NCBI RefSeq assembly: GCF_027922265.1 | Contig: NZ_BSFI01000023.1 | Location: 62,001-126,000, forward strand | Origin: Hansschlegelia plantiphila | GTDB lineage: Bacteria > Pseudomonadota > Alphaproteobacteria > Rhizobiales > Methylopilaceae | DNA: 64,000 nucleotides | Reading direction: 5' to 3' | Shown here: positions 8,552 through 17,715 of the stretch, piece after piece | How positions within the stretch are numbered: the first letter of the stretch is position 1 | Layout: the number at the start of each line of letters is the position of its first letter | The notes under the pieces: model-generated | The model's database searches: none | What the model was told of the DNA's origin: nothing | What the model saw: only the letters and a program-made list of their open reading frames with translations | Program-made: the position numbers and the translations under genes

Positions 8552-9840
8552 GTGACGCCAAGGCAAACGGATGGCGCGGGCGCGGTCTCCGGTCCTGAGG
8601 CGGCTATCATCGCGGGCGTGGCGTCCGGCGAAACCGCCTATCCCGCACAGACCTGCGCCGACGTGGCGGCGCCGACATTCACGTCGTTCCTTAATCTGGC
8701 GCGCTGGAGCGCGGCCGCGATGGTGTTCGTCGGACACCTCAGGAACCCGATGTTTCTCGGCTATGGCGACGTTGCTACGGCGGAGCGGACGGTTCCGGTG
8801 AAGCTCTGGTATTTCGTCACGGGCTGGCACGCCGAGGCCGTCGTGGTGTTCTTCGTCCTCAGCGGCTATCTGGTCGGAGGCTTGGCGGTCGGAAAAGTCC
8901 AGACGGGAACGTGGTCGTTCCGGGACTATTCGATCGACCGGGTGACGCGGATCTACATGGCGTTCCTGCCGGCCCTGCTGCTCACCGCGGTTCTCGACGT
9001 GGCGGGTTCCACATGGTTCGGAGCCGCTGGCCTTTACGACAACACTCAGCCCATGATCCAGCAGAAGATCGCGACAGGGGCCGTCACCAACTACCTGAAC
9101 GCCGAGACGTTCGGGATGAACGTCCTCCTGCTGCAGCATTTCCTGTCGCCGACATTCGGCAGCAATTACCCGCTCTGGACGATCTCGGCGGAGTTCTGGT
9201 TCTATTTCGCCTTCGGGTTTGCTGTCCTGGCGGGCCGCCGCAAGCGGGGGTGTCGGCCGCGCTGGCGCTCGCCGGATCGATCGCGATCTTCCTCGTCCTC
9301 GGCCCCGAATTCATCGGCCTTATGGGCCTGTGGCTGATCGGCGTCGGCGCGGGGTGCGTCCCAAGGGGAAGCTATGAGCGACCTCTCCTCGCGTTCGGCG
9401 TTTTCATAGCCGGCATGATAGCCGTCCGCACCTATCAGAACGTCTTCGACGCCGACGCGACATTGCGGTTTCTCAAGAACTATTGGGTCGCGGCCTCGTT
9501 CTGCTGGCTTCTCGTCAGCATGAGGCATGCGGCTTCGAAGCCGCTGGAGCGCGTGTCCGGCTTCAACCGGCGCATGGCGGATTTCTCGTTCAGCCTCTAC
9601 CTGATCCATTTCCCGACGGCGCTGTTCCTGCTCAGCGCGGCCCACGCCACCGGATGGTTTCCGAAGATCGCGGAGGGATATGGGCCGACCGACGGAGCCG
9701 GCGTCTCGCTCTATCTCGGCGTCATGGCAGTGGTCTATCTGCTGGCCTGGGCTTTCTCGCGCCAGACGGAGGCGCGGACGTGGCTTGCGCGACGATGGCT
9801 TCGCAGGCGGCTCCAGCCGACGGCCGGGCGGCGCGCTTGA
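8552..9840 (+). pseudogene. Acyltransferase 3 family protein, single-base frameshift
   Basis: Integral-membrane O-acyltransferase (acetyl or similar groups added to polysaccharide) split by a frameshift. The 5' part starts at GTG 8552 behind AGGAG and encodes the conserved first helix with VFVGHLR and the FFVLSGYLVGG motif. At the G5 run 9246-9250 the reading must move back one base: the first frame continues into non-family sequence and stops at 9337, while the other frame resumes family sequence from about 9250 (VSAALALAG) to the stop at 9838-9840. One extra G would restore a normal 429-residue protein. Loss of function, a sequencing or assembly homopolymer error, or slippage are all possible. 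Confidence 0.85.
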
Positions 9841-9867
9841 CGCGTCCGGCGGGAGAACGCGTCCGGG

Positions 9868-10917
9868 TCAGATCCGCCAGCCCCACCACGTCTGGTAGGG
9901 CGTCCAGCACATCGTGAAGATCGACGACAGCTGCGTCCAGCCGAGCAGCGCGGCGCCGGAGACGATCAACGGCAGCGAAAAAACGAAAATCCGCTCGCTG
10001 CCTCGATACATCAGGTATGCCTTGCTCTGAATGATGTAGGCGACCAACATCGTGTAATAGCCAAAGCGATCGCCGATAACAGAAGAATATAGGACGAGGG
10101 GAGCCGCCATTATCATGATGATGCTGAAATAAAGCGCCAGTTCGTAATCATGGGGCGAAAAGTATCTCCAGCGCTTTCTGAGGAATAACAGGAAAGCCGA
10201 TCCGGTCATCGCAACGATGGCGACACGTGCAGGGCCTCCTGCGGCGTCGTGGATCGTGCCTACATAAAGGTCTGTGTAAGACTGAGCCGCGTTGCTCGTC
10301 AGAAGAAAATAGGCAGCCGGCGCCGCGAGCAGGACGCCGAGCGCGATCTTGCCCTGAAGGCTGGTCGCGACAAGGATCGGCGCAAGGCAGATAAACGCGA
10401 TCGCGCTCTGGTGAAACAGCGCCGCCAGAACGACCCAGCCAACGAAACGCACCGCCGACCTGTCCTGGAATGCGTTGAACGCAAAGCACAATATTCCCAT
10501 CGCAAGCGCCTGCCGCGTCGCCGACATCGGAATTCCGGTCACGAGCAGAGGAAACAGCAGCGTGATATAGAGAAGGGGGTCAGGCTGCCGCCGCGCGATG
10601 CTGTGCACGCCGAGAAAAAAGACCGCGGACGTCACGACATTGATCGCAGGATACTCGAATCCGAGGCGATTGAGCGCGATGACGAGCAGCCAGTAGGCTT
10701 GCTCGGATCCCGCAAAGGCCTCGCTGAACGGCAGAGGGCCGAACGATTCGGCGTGATTGCGATAGCTCCCCCAGTCGCATCCGACGTGCCACCGGAATCC
10801 GACGAAAACGAAGAGGAACAGAATGATGGCGATGTAGAGAGCGTGACGAGCGTGGCGCTGATTCGAGGTGAATACGTTCGCCAGCGCGCTTGAGAAGAAG
10901 ATGAGGTTGTAGATCAA
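9868..10917 (-). CDS. EpsG-family membrane protein, putative polysaccharide polymerase
   Basis: Polytopic inner-membrane protein of 349 residues with about ten hydrophobic segments. Family features are VGFRWHVGCDWGSY near residues 40-53, the PMSATRQALAMGI segment around 130, and LFHQSAIAFI around 165. EpsG proteins are thought to polymerise repeat units in Wzy-dependent systems. It is transcribed opposite to its neighbours: convergent with the acyltransferase (27 bp gap) and divergent from the methyltransferase at 11149. The locus also holds an O-antigen ligase-like protein at 33542, so which is the polymerase is open. Confidence 0.85.
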   Translation of the reverse strand: MIYNLIFFSSALANVFTSNQRHARHALYIAIILFLFVFVGFRWHVGCDWGSYRNHAESFGPLPFSEAFAGSEQAYWLLVIALNRLGFEYPAINVVTSAVFFLGVHSIARRQPDPLLYITLLFPLLVTGIPMSATRQALAMGILCFAFNAFQDRSAVRFVGWVVLAALFHQSAIAFICLAPILVATSLQGKIALGVLLAAPAAYFLLTSNAAQSYTDLYVGTIHDAAGGPARVAIVAMTGSAFLLFLRKRWRYFSPHDYELALYFSIIMIMAAPLVLYSSVIGDRFGYYTMLVAYIIQSKAYLMYRGSERIFVFSLPLIVSGAALLGWTQLSSIFTMCWTPYQTWWGWRI

Positions 10918-11148
10918 CGGAAGCGTCCCATCTCCCGCCGGCCATCGGCGCCCATATGGGGCTTAGCGCGCCAGGCATGGCGAGATCAACGCCGATCAAA
11001 GGAGCCTCCGCGATAGGGGCTTCGCAGCACGGATCGCGGGTTTTCCGTCCTCGCCAATTCCGACTTTAGCCGACCAAGCGTAAAAGGCTTGGGCGAGCCG
11101 ATATGCGCTCGTTGCGATGAATTCGAAAACCGCGAGGGTGACGGTCTG

Positions 11149-11898
11149 GTGTTGCGGAGCTTTCTCAATCTCAACATTGCGGCGGCGCGCGTCATCAACC
11201 AGCGGCTGCCCGAGGATTATCGGACCGACGGAAATTTCTGGTTCCAGAAGAACGTCCTCAAGAACGGGTTCCGCGATGGCGACGTGGTGTACGACGTCGG
11301 CGGAGGCTCGCGGCCATGGTTCACGGTCGAGCAGGCGCGCGCGCTCAACCTGACGGTCATCGGAGTGGACATCAGCGGCGACGAACTGCGGGCGGCGCCC
11401 GAGGGCAGCTATGACGAGATCATCGAGGCCGATCTCTGTGAGTTCTCAAACGACCGCAAAGCCGATCGGATCATCTGCCAGGCGACGCTCGAGCACGTGC
11501 ACGATTCCGCCGGCGCGATCCGCAGCATCTCGGGTCTGCTGAAGCCGGGCGGCGAGGCCTTCACGTTCTGCCCATGCCGCAACGCCCTGTTCGCCCGGCT
11601 GAACAGGCGCCTTGGCCATGACGTCAAGAAGAAGCTGCTCGGGGCGGCGTTTCCCTATACGGAGGAAGGACATGACGGCTTCGCGGCTCCCTATGACAAG
11701 TGCACGCCGGGCGACATGCGGCGCCTCGCCGAGGAGAACGGCCTGTCGGTCGCGTTCCTCAAGACGTTCTGGGTGAGCGGATACTTCTACGTGTTCCTGC
11801 CTGCCTATCTCGGCTGGCGGGTCTACCAGCTCGTGGCCCGGGCGGTTCAAGGCGAGGACGCCTGCGAGTCGTTCTGCATGATCCTGCGGAAGCGGTGA
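11149..11898 (+). CDS. Class I SAM-dependent methyltransferase
   Basis: About 250 residues. The SAM-binding glycine motif is VVYDVGGGSRPWF, the acidic residue ending strand 2 is in VIGVDISGDEL, and ICQATLEHVHD marks strand 4, with LLKPGGEAF following. This resembles small-molecule or sugar methyltransferases of polysaccharide loci. The start is uncertain: GTG 11149 is chosen because GAGGG lies about 10 nt upstream. A TTG at 11089 would add 20 residues but lacks spacing to any ribosome-binding site and lies inside a CCAAGC/GCTTGG hairpin (11074-11092). It probably acts on a sugar hydroxyl of the repeat unit (inference). Confidence 0.85.
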   Translation: MLRSFLNLNIAAARVINQRLPEDYRTDGNFWFQKNVLKNGFRDGDVVYDVGGGSRPWFTVEQARALNLTVIGVDISGDELRAAPEGSYDEIIEADLCEFSNDRKADRIICQATLEHVHDSAGAIRSISGLLKPGGEAFTFCPCRNALFARLNRRLGHDVKKKLLGAAFPYTEEGHDGFAAPYDKCTPGDMRRLAEENGLSVAFLKTFWVSGYFYVFLPAYLGWRVYQLVARAVQGEDACESFCMILRKR

Positions 11899-12029
11899 GC
11901 CGTGACCACTCGTCCACATGGGTCGCAGTGCAGCCAAGCTGCGCAACGCCATTGCGGTGCGGGCGCTCCGGATCGCACCGGATTGCGCAAGGACAGCTTC
12001 CGCGCCGCGCCGCCGAGGACCGGCGCCCG

Positions 12030-13361
12030 ATGAGACTGCCGTTTGTTCCGGGCTCGCTCGCGCGTCGCCTCGTCTGCACGACGCTCGGCAGCGCCGGCGT
12101 CCGGATCGCCGGCATGGCGGTGACGTTTCTCTGCGGCGTGCAACTCGCCCGCTATCTTGGGCCCGAGCAGTACGGCTCCTATGGGCTCGTGATCTCGGTC
12201 GTGGCGATCGTGGTCGTGGTGGCGACGCTCGGGGCGCCGCCGCTCGCCACCAGAGAGCTTGCGGTCTCGAGCGTCCGCAAGCGATGGAGCGAACTGAACG
12301 GCTTCCTGCTGTGGTCATTCGCCCTCGTGACCGCGACCTCGACCGCCGCCGCGGTCCTGTTCGCCTATCGGATCGATCTGGTGGAGTCCTTGGGGCGCGG
12401 GCATCAGGGCCTAGAGCCCAAGGTCGCGATCCTCATTCCGATCCTCGCACTGACGAGCCTTACTGCTGCGATTCTGCGGGGCTTCGGAGTGATCGTGGGG
12501 GGCCAATCGCTCGACACGCTGGTGCGCCCTGCGCTGCTTTCGGCCGGCCTGCTGGCCGTCTGGCTGTTCACTCATGCGCTCGACGCCGGGCAGGCGCTGA
12601 TGATCCACGCGGCGGCGGGACTCGTGACGCTCGCAGTCTCGCTCGCCTGGGTGGCCGCCGCCCGCCCCCGTGAGGCGTCGGGCTTTCCGCCGGCCGTCAC
12701 GGCGCGCCGATGGTTCAGGAGCGCGGTTCCGATGGGGAGCACGGATCTCCTGAGGGTGATCGAAGGCAACGCCACCGTGATCCTGATCTCGGCGATCGTC
12801 TCTGCGGGCGATCTCGGCGTGTTCAGGGTGGCGGTCTCGAGCGCGGCCTTCCTCAGCATGCCCTATGCGCTGTTCAGCATGGTGGCGGCCCCGATCGTGC
12901 CGCGGCTATACGCTGACGGCGACATGGCGCGGCTGCAGAAGACCGCCACCGCGATGGCGCTTGTGGCGTCGGCCGTGACGGCGGCGCTGCTGGTCGTGCT
13001 ATACGCGCTCGGGCCGGCCGCCATCGAGTTCCTGTTCGGCGTCGCCTACCGTGACGCCTGGCTCCCTCTGATGCTGCTCGGTGTCGCACAGCTGATCATC
13101 GCGGCGTTCGGCATTTCGCCCACGATACTGAACGCCACCGATGACGAATTCTTCCTGATGGCCTCCTATGCGATTTCGCTCGTCATTATGATCGGCGCGA
13201 TCCTCCTGCTGACCGTGAACTACGGGATTATGGGAGCGGCCTGGGGGGTGATCGCTGGCGTGCTGCTTCGCGGCGTCCTTCTCAACGTGAGGGTCCGTCG
13301 CCGGCTCAATGTCGAGGCGTCTCTGCTGTCGGTCGTCGTAAACAGGATGAAGCCGAAGTGA
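12030..13361 (+). CDS. Wzx-type lipid-linked oligosaccharide flippase
   Basis: 443-residue polysaccharide transporter of the MOP superfamily, about 12 predicted helices, translocating undecaprenyl-linked repeat units to the periplasm. The N-terminal GSAGVRIAGMAVTF helix followed by ARYLGPEQYGSYGLV is a recognisable family signature, and a second MOP repeat begins near residue 230. ATG 12030 has GAGGA 9 nt upstream; the frame is open further upstream but overlaps the methyltransferase. Its stop overlaps the GTG of the next gene (GTGA). It is the only clear flippase in the window. Confidence 0.92.
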   Translation: MRLPFVPGSLARRLVCTTLGSAGVRIAGMAVTFLCGVQLARYLGPEQYGSYGLVISVVAIVVVVATLGAPPLATRELAVSSVRKRWSELNGFLLWSFALVTATSTAAAVLFAYRIDLVESLGRGHQGLEPKVAILIPILALTSLTAAILRGFGVIVGGQSLDTLVRPALLSAGLLAVWLFTHALDAGQALMIHAAAGLVTLAVSLAWVAAARPREASGFPPAVTARRWFRSAVPMGSTDLLRVIEGNATVILISAIVSAGDLGVFRVAVSSAAFLSMPYALFSMVAAPIVPRLYADGDMARLQKTATAMALVASAVTAALLVVLYALGPAAIEFLFGVAYRDAWLPLMLLGVAQLIIAAFGISPTILNATDDEFFLMASYAISLVIMIGAILLLTVNYGIMGAAWGVIAGVLLRGVLLNVRVRRRLNVEASLLSVVVNRMKPK

Positions 13362-14257
13362 CGCAGGCCGCCCGGACGATCCTGAAGACGATGCTACCGG
13401 ATCCAGTGCGGACGCTGCTGCGCCGGTCGATCCACTATGCCGGCCGGCTGCGCCAGTGGGCCGCGATCGCGCGCGTGCTCCGCGGGGCCGGGCGTCGCGA
13501 TCGCGCGATCCTGCGACGCGCCCTGCTGGCGGCGCCCATCACAAGTCTGTCGGGCCTCGATCGCTGGCATCATCCGACCACCGACGAGGACGTGGTCGTG
13601 GACGTGGCCGCAGTCGGCCGCTTCAGGCTGCGGGCGAATAGCGACGACCTCTACCACGTGCTGCCGCACCGCGAGCCGGCGGTGCTCGAGGCGATCAAGC
13701 GCCTTCTTCGGCCCGGCGACGTGTTCTTGGACGCCGGCGCCAATGTCGGCTTCTACACGGTTCTGGCTTCCAGGATCGTGGGGTCGGCGGGCCATGTCGT
13801 GGCGATCGAGATGATGCCCGACACCGCGGCCCTGCTGCGCCAGCATGTCCGCATGAACGGACTTCACAACGTCACGGTGGTCGAACGCGCGCTGTCCGAC
13901 GTCGGGGGCGAGATCGCCACTGCGACGGTGGCCGAGGGCGAGTTCGGCCAGGCGTCTGTCTCGACCGATATTGCGTCGCCCGGACGGCGCGCCGTAGAGG
14001 TCGAGACCACGACGCTCGCGGCGGTGATCGCAGACTTAGGGAATGTCCGCCTGATGAAGATGGACGTCGAGGGCGTCGAGGAGCGCGCGCTGCGGGGTGC
14101 GGGCGAGGGCGTCGCCAGAATCGAGCACGTCATCTTCGAGAAGTGGAGCGACGCAGCGAGCGCCGGCGTCGTTCTCGAGAAGACCCACGAGGTCAGGCGT
14201 CTGGACGGGCGCAACTCGCTGGCGTCGCGTGCGCCAGGAGCCGATACGGCGCCATGA
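13358..14257 (+). CDS. FkbM-family methyltransferase
   Basis: 299-residue SAM-dependent O-methyltransferase. The FkbM signature is clear: VFLDAGANVGFYTVLAS (SAM loop, about residue 123 on), VVAIEMMPDTAALL, and VRLMKMDVEGVEERAL, in which DVEG is the family hallmark. It starts at GTG 13358, overlapping the flippase stop (GTGA), and its own stop overlaps the next start (ATGA), so flippase, methyltransferase and glycosyltransferase are translationally coupled. The C-terminal 20 residues are non-conserved. The target is likely a hydroxyl on a sugar of the exopolysaccharide (inference). Confidence 0.9.
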   Translation: MTQAARTILKTMLPDPVRTLLRRSIHYAGRLRQWAAIARVLRGAGRRDRAILRRALLAAPITSLSGLDRWHHPTTDEDVVVDVAAVGRFRLRANSDDLYHVLPHREPAVLEAIKRLLRPGDVFLDAGANVGFYTVLASRIVGSAGHVVAIEMMPDTAALLRQHVRMNGLHNVTVVERALSDVGGEIATATVAEGEFGQASVSTDIASPGRRAVEVETTTLAAVIADLGNVRLMKMDVEGVEERALRGAGEGVARIEHVIFEKWSDAASAGVVLEKTHEVRRLDGRNSLASRAPGADTAP

Positions 14258-15354
14258 ATCGGCGCCGCGTCGCGATCTTCCTGCCGGATCTGAAGGGCGG
14301 CGGCGTCGAGCGGGTACGGCTCTCGCTCGCGCAGCAGTTCATCGACCAAGGCTTCGACGTCGATTTCGTCCTCTGGCGAAGGAAAGGCGAGCTCTTGGCC
14401 GAGACGCCCCGCAGGGCGCGGGTGTTCGGGCTCGACGCCGGGCGGCTGGTGGCGGGCGCCCCAGCCGCAGCCTCGTATATCCGCCGCGAGAAGCCGGATG
14501 CGGTGCTGGCGGCGATCTGGCCGCTGACTGTGGTTGCGGTCGCGGCGCGCGCGCTGTCGGGGCGGCGGCCGCGGCTCGTCCTGTCGGACCACAACAATCT
14601 CGGCAGCCAGTATGCTGCCGCGGGCGCCGCCACGCGGGCGGCGCTGCCCGCCAGCATCGCGGCGAGCTATAGGTTCGCAGATGGGCTGGTCGGCGTTTCG
14701 AACGGCGTGGTCGAGGATCTCGTCCGGCTCTCGCGCCTGCCGCGCGAGCGTTTCACGGTGATTCACAATCCCATGCCGGCGCGGCCCGAAACCGACCGGG
14801 GGACCCTCGAGCAGGCGGAGGCGTTGTGGCGCGCTCCCAGGGGCGGCCGGATCCTTTGCGTCGGCTCGCTCAAGCCGCAGAAGAACCACGGGCTCGTGAT
14901 CCGGGCGCTCGCCCGGCTCGCGCCGGTAGTCGACGCGAAGCTGATGATCCTGGGCGAAGGCGCGCTGAGGTCCGAACTCGAGGAGACCGCCCGCGCCTCA
15001 GGGGTCGCCGACCGCGTGCTGACGCCCGGTTTCTTCCCCGACCCAACGCCGTTCTTCCGCTCCGCGGACCTGTTCGTGCTGGCCTCCGACTATGAAGGCT
15101 TCGGCAACGTCATCGTGGAGGCGCTCAGCGCGGGCCTGCCCGTGGTCTCCACGGACTGCCGGTCCGGGCCAGCCGAGATTCTCGAGGGCGGCCGCTGGGG
15201 GCGGCTGACGCCGGTCGGAGACGTCGACGCGCTGGCGGCCGCGATGACTGAAGCGCTGTCGGCTCCGCGTGATCCGGAGGCGCTGAAGCGCCGGGCCGCC
15301 GACTTTTCTCTGGCGAACGCGGCGCGCCGCTATCTCGATCTTCTTGCCCCGTGA
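14254..15354 (+). CDS. Glycosyltransferase, GT4 family (GT-B fold)
   Basis: 366 residues. The N-terminal acceptor domain begins with RRVAIFLPDLKGGGVERV, typical of GT4. The C-terminal donor domain contains RILCVGSLKPQKNH (about residue 203) and the EX7E region at SDYEGFGNVIVEALSAGLP, then VVSTDCRSGPAEIL. The start at ATG 14254 overlaps the FkbM stop. The C-terminal signature resembles N-acetylgalactosamine or glucosyl transferases of the GalNAc-diphosphoundecaprenol type. Donor and linkage cannot be fixed from sequence. Confidence 0.92.
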   Translation: MNRRRVAIFLPDLKGGGVERVRLSLAQQFIDQGFDVDFVLWRRKGELLAETPRRARVFGLDAGRLVAGAPAAASYIRREKPDAVLAAIWPLTVVAVAARALSGRRPRLVLSDHNNLGSQYAAAGAATRAALPASIAASYRFADGLVGVSNGVVEDLVRLSRLPRERFTVIHNPMPARPETDRGTLEQAEALWRAPRGGRILCVGSLKPQKNHGLVIRALARLAPVVDAKLMILGEGALRSELEETARASGVADRVLTPGFFPDPTPFFRSADLFVLASDYEGFGNVIVEALSAGLPVVSTDCRSGPAEILEGGRWGRLTPVGDVDALAAAMTEALSAPRDPEALKRRAADFSLANAARRYLDLLAP

Positions 15355-15357
15355 CCT

Positions 15358-15385
15358 CTCGCTCGGCAAACTCGCGCCGAGCGAG
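15358..15385. terminator. 10-bp perfect hairpin after the glycosyltransferase
   Basis: CTCGCTCGGC (15358-15367) pairs perfectly with GCCGAGCGAG (15376-15385) across an 8-nt loop, starting 4 bp after the stop at 15354. No T-run follows, but the stem is strong and the next gene (ugd) has its own 140 bp leader. It is a likely end of the wzx-fkbM-GT transcript or an RNA-stabilising element. Confidence 0.5.
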
Positions 15386-15494
15386 CGTGACCTCATCGAC
15401 GCCGCTTGGGCGTTCGACGTCACGGTGATTTAGCAAGCGTCTGCTACGCCGCGGTTTCCGCAGCCTTCCCGCGCCGTGAGAGCGAGGCCTGAAT

Positions 15495-16802
15495 TTGCGT
15501 ATCGCCATGATCGGATCTGGCTATGTCGGACTTGTCTCCGGGGCCTGCTTTGCCGACTTCGGGCACACGGTCGTGTGCGTCGACAAGGACCCCGCAAAGA
15601 TCGACGCGCTGAAGGCCGGTGGGATCCCGATCTTCGAGCCTGGCCTTGATTCGCTGGTGGCGGACACGGTCAGGCAGGGGCGGCTGTCGTTTTCGACAGA
15701 GCTCGGCTATGCGGTCTCTCAGGCCGACGTGGTGTTCATCGCGGTCGGGACGCCGTCGCGGCGCGGCGATGGCCATGCCGACCTGTCCTATGTCTATGCG
15801 GCCGCCCGCGAGATCGCGGCCTCGCTCACCGGCTACACCGTGATCGTGACCAAATCGACCGTTCCGGTCGGCACCGGCGACGAGGTCGAGCGCATCATCG
15901 CAGAGACGGCGCCCGACGCTGATTTCGCGGTCGCATCGAACCCGGAATTCCTGCGCGAGGGCGCGGCGATCGACGACTTCAAACGGCCCGACAGGATCGT
16001 CATCGGGGTCCAGGACGAGCGCGCAGCCGAACTCATGAGGGCGGTCTACCGGCCACTCTACCTCAACCAGGCTCCGATCTTGATCACCGGACGGCGCACC
16101 GCGGAGCTCATCAAATACGCCGCGAACGCGTTCCTTGCGACCAAGATCACGTTCATCAACGAAATTGCGGATCTCTGCGAGAAGGTCGGGGCCGACGTCC
16201 AGGAGGTCGCGCGCGGCATCGGGCTCGACAAGCGCATCGGCGCCAAATTTTTGCACGCCGGGCCGGGCTATGGCGGCTCCTGCTTCCCAAAAGACACCCT
16301 CGCTCTCGTTAAGACCGCTCAGGACTTTGGCGTGCAGGTCCGTATCGTCGAGACGGTCGTGGCGGTGAACGACCACAGGAAGCGCGCCATGGCGCGCAAG
16401 GTCGTTGCGGCCTGCGGCGGATCGGTCCGGGGCAAGACGATCGCGCTGCTTGGCCTGACGTTCAAGCCGAACACCGACGACATGCGCGACGCGCCCTCGA
16501 TCTCAATCGTGGCCGGGTTGCTGGACGGCGGCGCGACGGTCCGGGCCTATGATCCGGAAGGCGTCGAGCAGGCGCGGCCGCTGCTGGGTCCTGTCGAATA
16601 CGCCACGGACCCCTACGACTGCGCCACGGGCGCCGATGCCCTGGTGATCGTGACCGAATGGAATGCATTCCGGGCGCTGGACTTTAGGCGGCTTAAGGAC
16701 GTGATGGCGGCGCCGGTCCTTGTCGACCTGCGCAACGTATACGGAGGCGAAGAGGCGACCTCTCGGGGGTTCGCCTATTCAAGCGTGGGGCGGCCGGGCT
16801 GA
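15495..16802 (+). CDS. ugd: UDP-glucose 6-dehydrogenase
   Basis: Oxidises UDP-glucose to UDP-glucuronate with two NAD+; 435 residues, full-length. The N-terminal Rossmann motif is AMIGSGYVGLVSGACFADFG. The central hallmark VTKSTVPVGTGDEV is present, as is the catalytic-cysteine segment GGSCFPKDT (about residues 258-266). The C-terminal domain begins around LLGLTFKPNTDDMRDAPS. TTG 15495 is taken as start because it keeps the conserved first strand (MRIAMIG) and GAGG lies upstream. UDP-glucuronate would supply the epimerase at 34853 and acidic residues of the polymer. Confidence 0.96.
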   Translation: MRIAMIGSGYVGLVSGACFADFGHTVVCVDKDPAKIDALKAGGIPIFEPGLDSLVADTVRQGRLSFSTELGYAVSQADVVFIAVGTPSRRGDGHADLSYVYAAAREIAASLTGYTVIVTKSTVPVGTGDEVERIIAETAPDADFAVASNPEFLREGAAIDDFKRPDRIVIGVQDERAAELMRAVYRPLYLNQAPILITGRRTAELIKYAANAFLATKITFINEIADLCEKVGADVQEVARGIGLDKRIGAKFLHAGPGYGGSCFPKDTLALVKTAQDFGVQVRIVETVVAVNDHRKRAMARKVVAACGGSVRGKTIALLGLTFKPNTDDMRDAPSISIVAGLLDGGATVRAYDPEGVEQARPLLGPVEYATDPYDCATGADALVIVTEWNAFRALDFRRLKDVMAAPVLVDLRNVYGGEEATSRGFAYSSVGRPG

Positions 16803-16879
16803 TTTGGTTTGCGCCGGCGCCCTCCGATCTGCTTTGTGCGCAGCGGGCCTTTGTCCGACCGTATGGATGACGCCGCGAG

Positions 16880-17713
16880 TTGATCGAGAAATTCAGGACG
16901 GCGCTCTGGTTCGCGCAGCGTCCGAGCCATTGGGCGCAGGCGATGGAGCTTGGCGCGCGGATGTTCCGCCCCGACCGTGACGGTCCGGTCGAGGCCGCGA
17001 AGGCGCGCGCATGGGCGGGCGCCCGCGCCGTGCCGGTCGCGGAGGCGCTGGCGGCGGTCGGCGTGCCGGGGGCGGTTCCCGAGATCGACCGCGCCTTGAT
17101 CGCGGAGGCCGAGGAGCTCGGCCGCAAGGCCGCGGTCGCTATGGGCGGTCCGGGAGACATAAACCTGCTTTACGCCGCCGTGCGTTTGACGGGCGCGCGC
17201 CGCGTGGTCGAGACCGGGGTCGCGTATGGTTGGTCGAGCCTCGCTATCCTGTCGGCCTTCGACGGGATGGAGGACCGCCGTCTCGTCAGCGTCGACATGC
17301 CTTATCCGAAGATGGGCAACGACGCGTTCGTCGGAATCGTGGTGCCGGAGCGCCTGCGTGCGCCCTGGACCATCATCCGAGAGCCTGACCGCCGGGGGCT
17401 CAAAAAGGCGATCCGGGCGGCGGGCGGCCCGCTCGACCTCTGCCACTACGACAGCGACAAGTCCTGGTACGGGCGCCGGTATGGCTTCCCGTTGCTCTGG
17501 GACGCGCTCGCGCCGGGCGGCCTGTTCGTCTGCGACGACATCCAGGACAACATGGCGTTCGCCGAGGATATGGAGCGCCTGCGCGCGCCTTTCGCGGTTA
17601 CGGCCTACGCCAACAAGTTCGTGGGCGTGGTGAGGAAGCCGGGCTGCGCGGGCGGATCAAAGGGGCTCGCTTCATCCGCCGCAGCCGTTGCGACGACACC
17701 TGCTGGGAAGTAG
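16880..17713 (+). CDS. Class I SAM-dependent methyltransferase
   Basis: 277 residues. The SAM motif RRVVETGVAYGWSSLAIL (about residues 110-127) and the acidic LVSVDMPYPKMGND segment resemble TylF/rhamnosyl O-methyltransferase and class I families that act on sugars. The later FVCDDIQDNMAF motif may hold metal- or substrate-binding Asp residues. TTG 16880 is used as start because the encoded N-terminus (EKFRTALWFAQRPSHW) looks coding; no strong ribosome-binding site precedes it, so the start is uncertain. It lies 77 bp after ugd and 2 bp before the next methyltransferase gene. Confidence 0.85.
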   Translation: MIEKFRTALWFAQRPSHWAQAMELGARMFRPDRDGPVEAAKARAWAGARAVPVAEALAAVGVPGAVPEIDRALIAEAEELGRKAAVAMGGPGDINLLYAAVRLTGARRVVETGVAYGWSSLAILSAFDGMEDRRLVSVDMPYPKMGNDAFVGIVVPERLRAPWTIIREPDRRGLKKAIRAAGGPLDLCHYDSDKSWYGRRYGFPLLWDALAPGGLFVCDDIQDNMAFAEDMERLRAPFAVTAYANKFVGVVRKPGCAGGSKGLASSAAAVATTPAGK

Positions 17714-17715
17714 TC

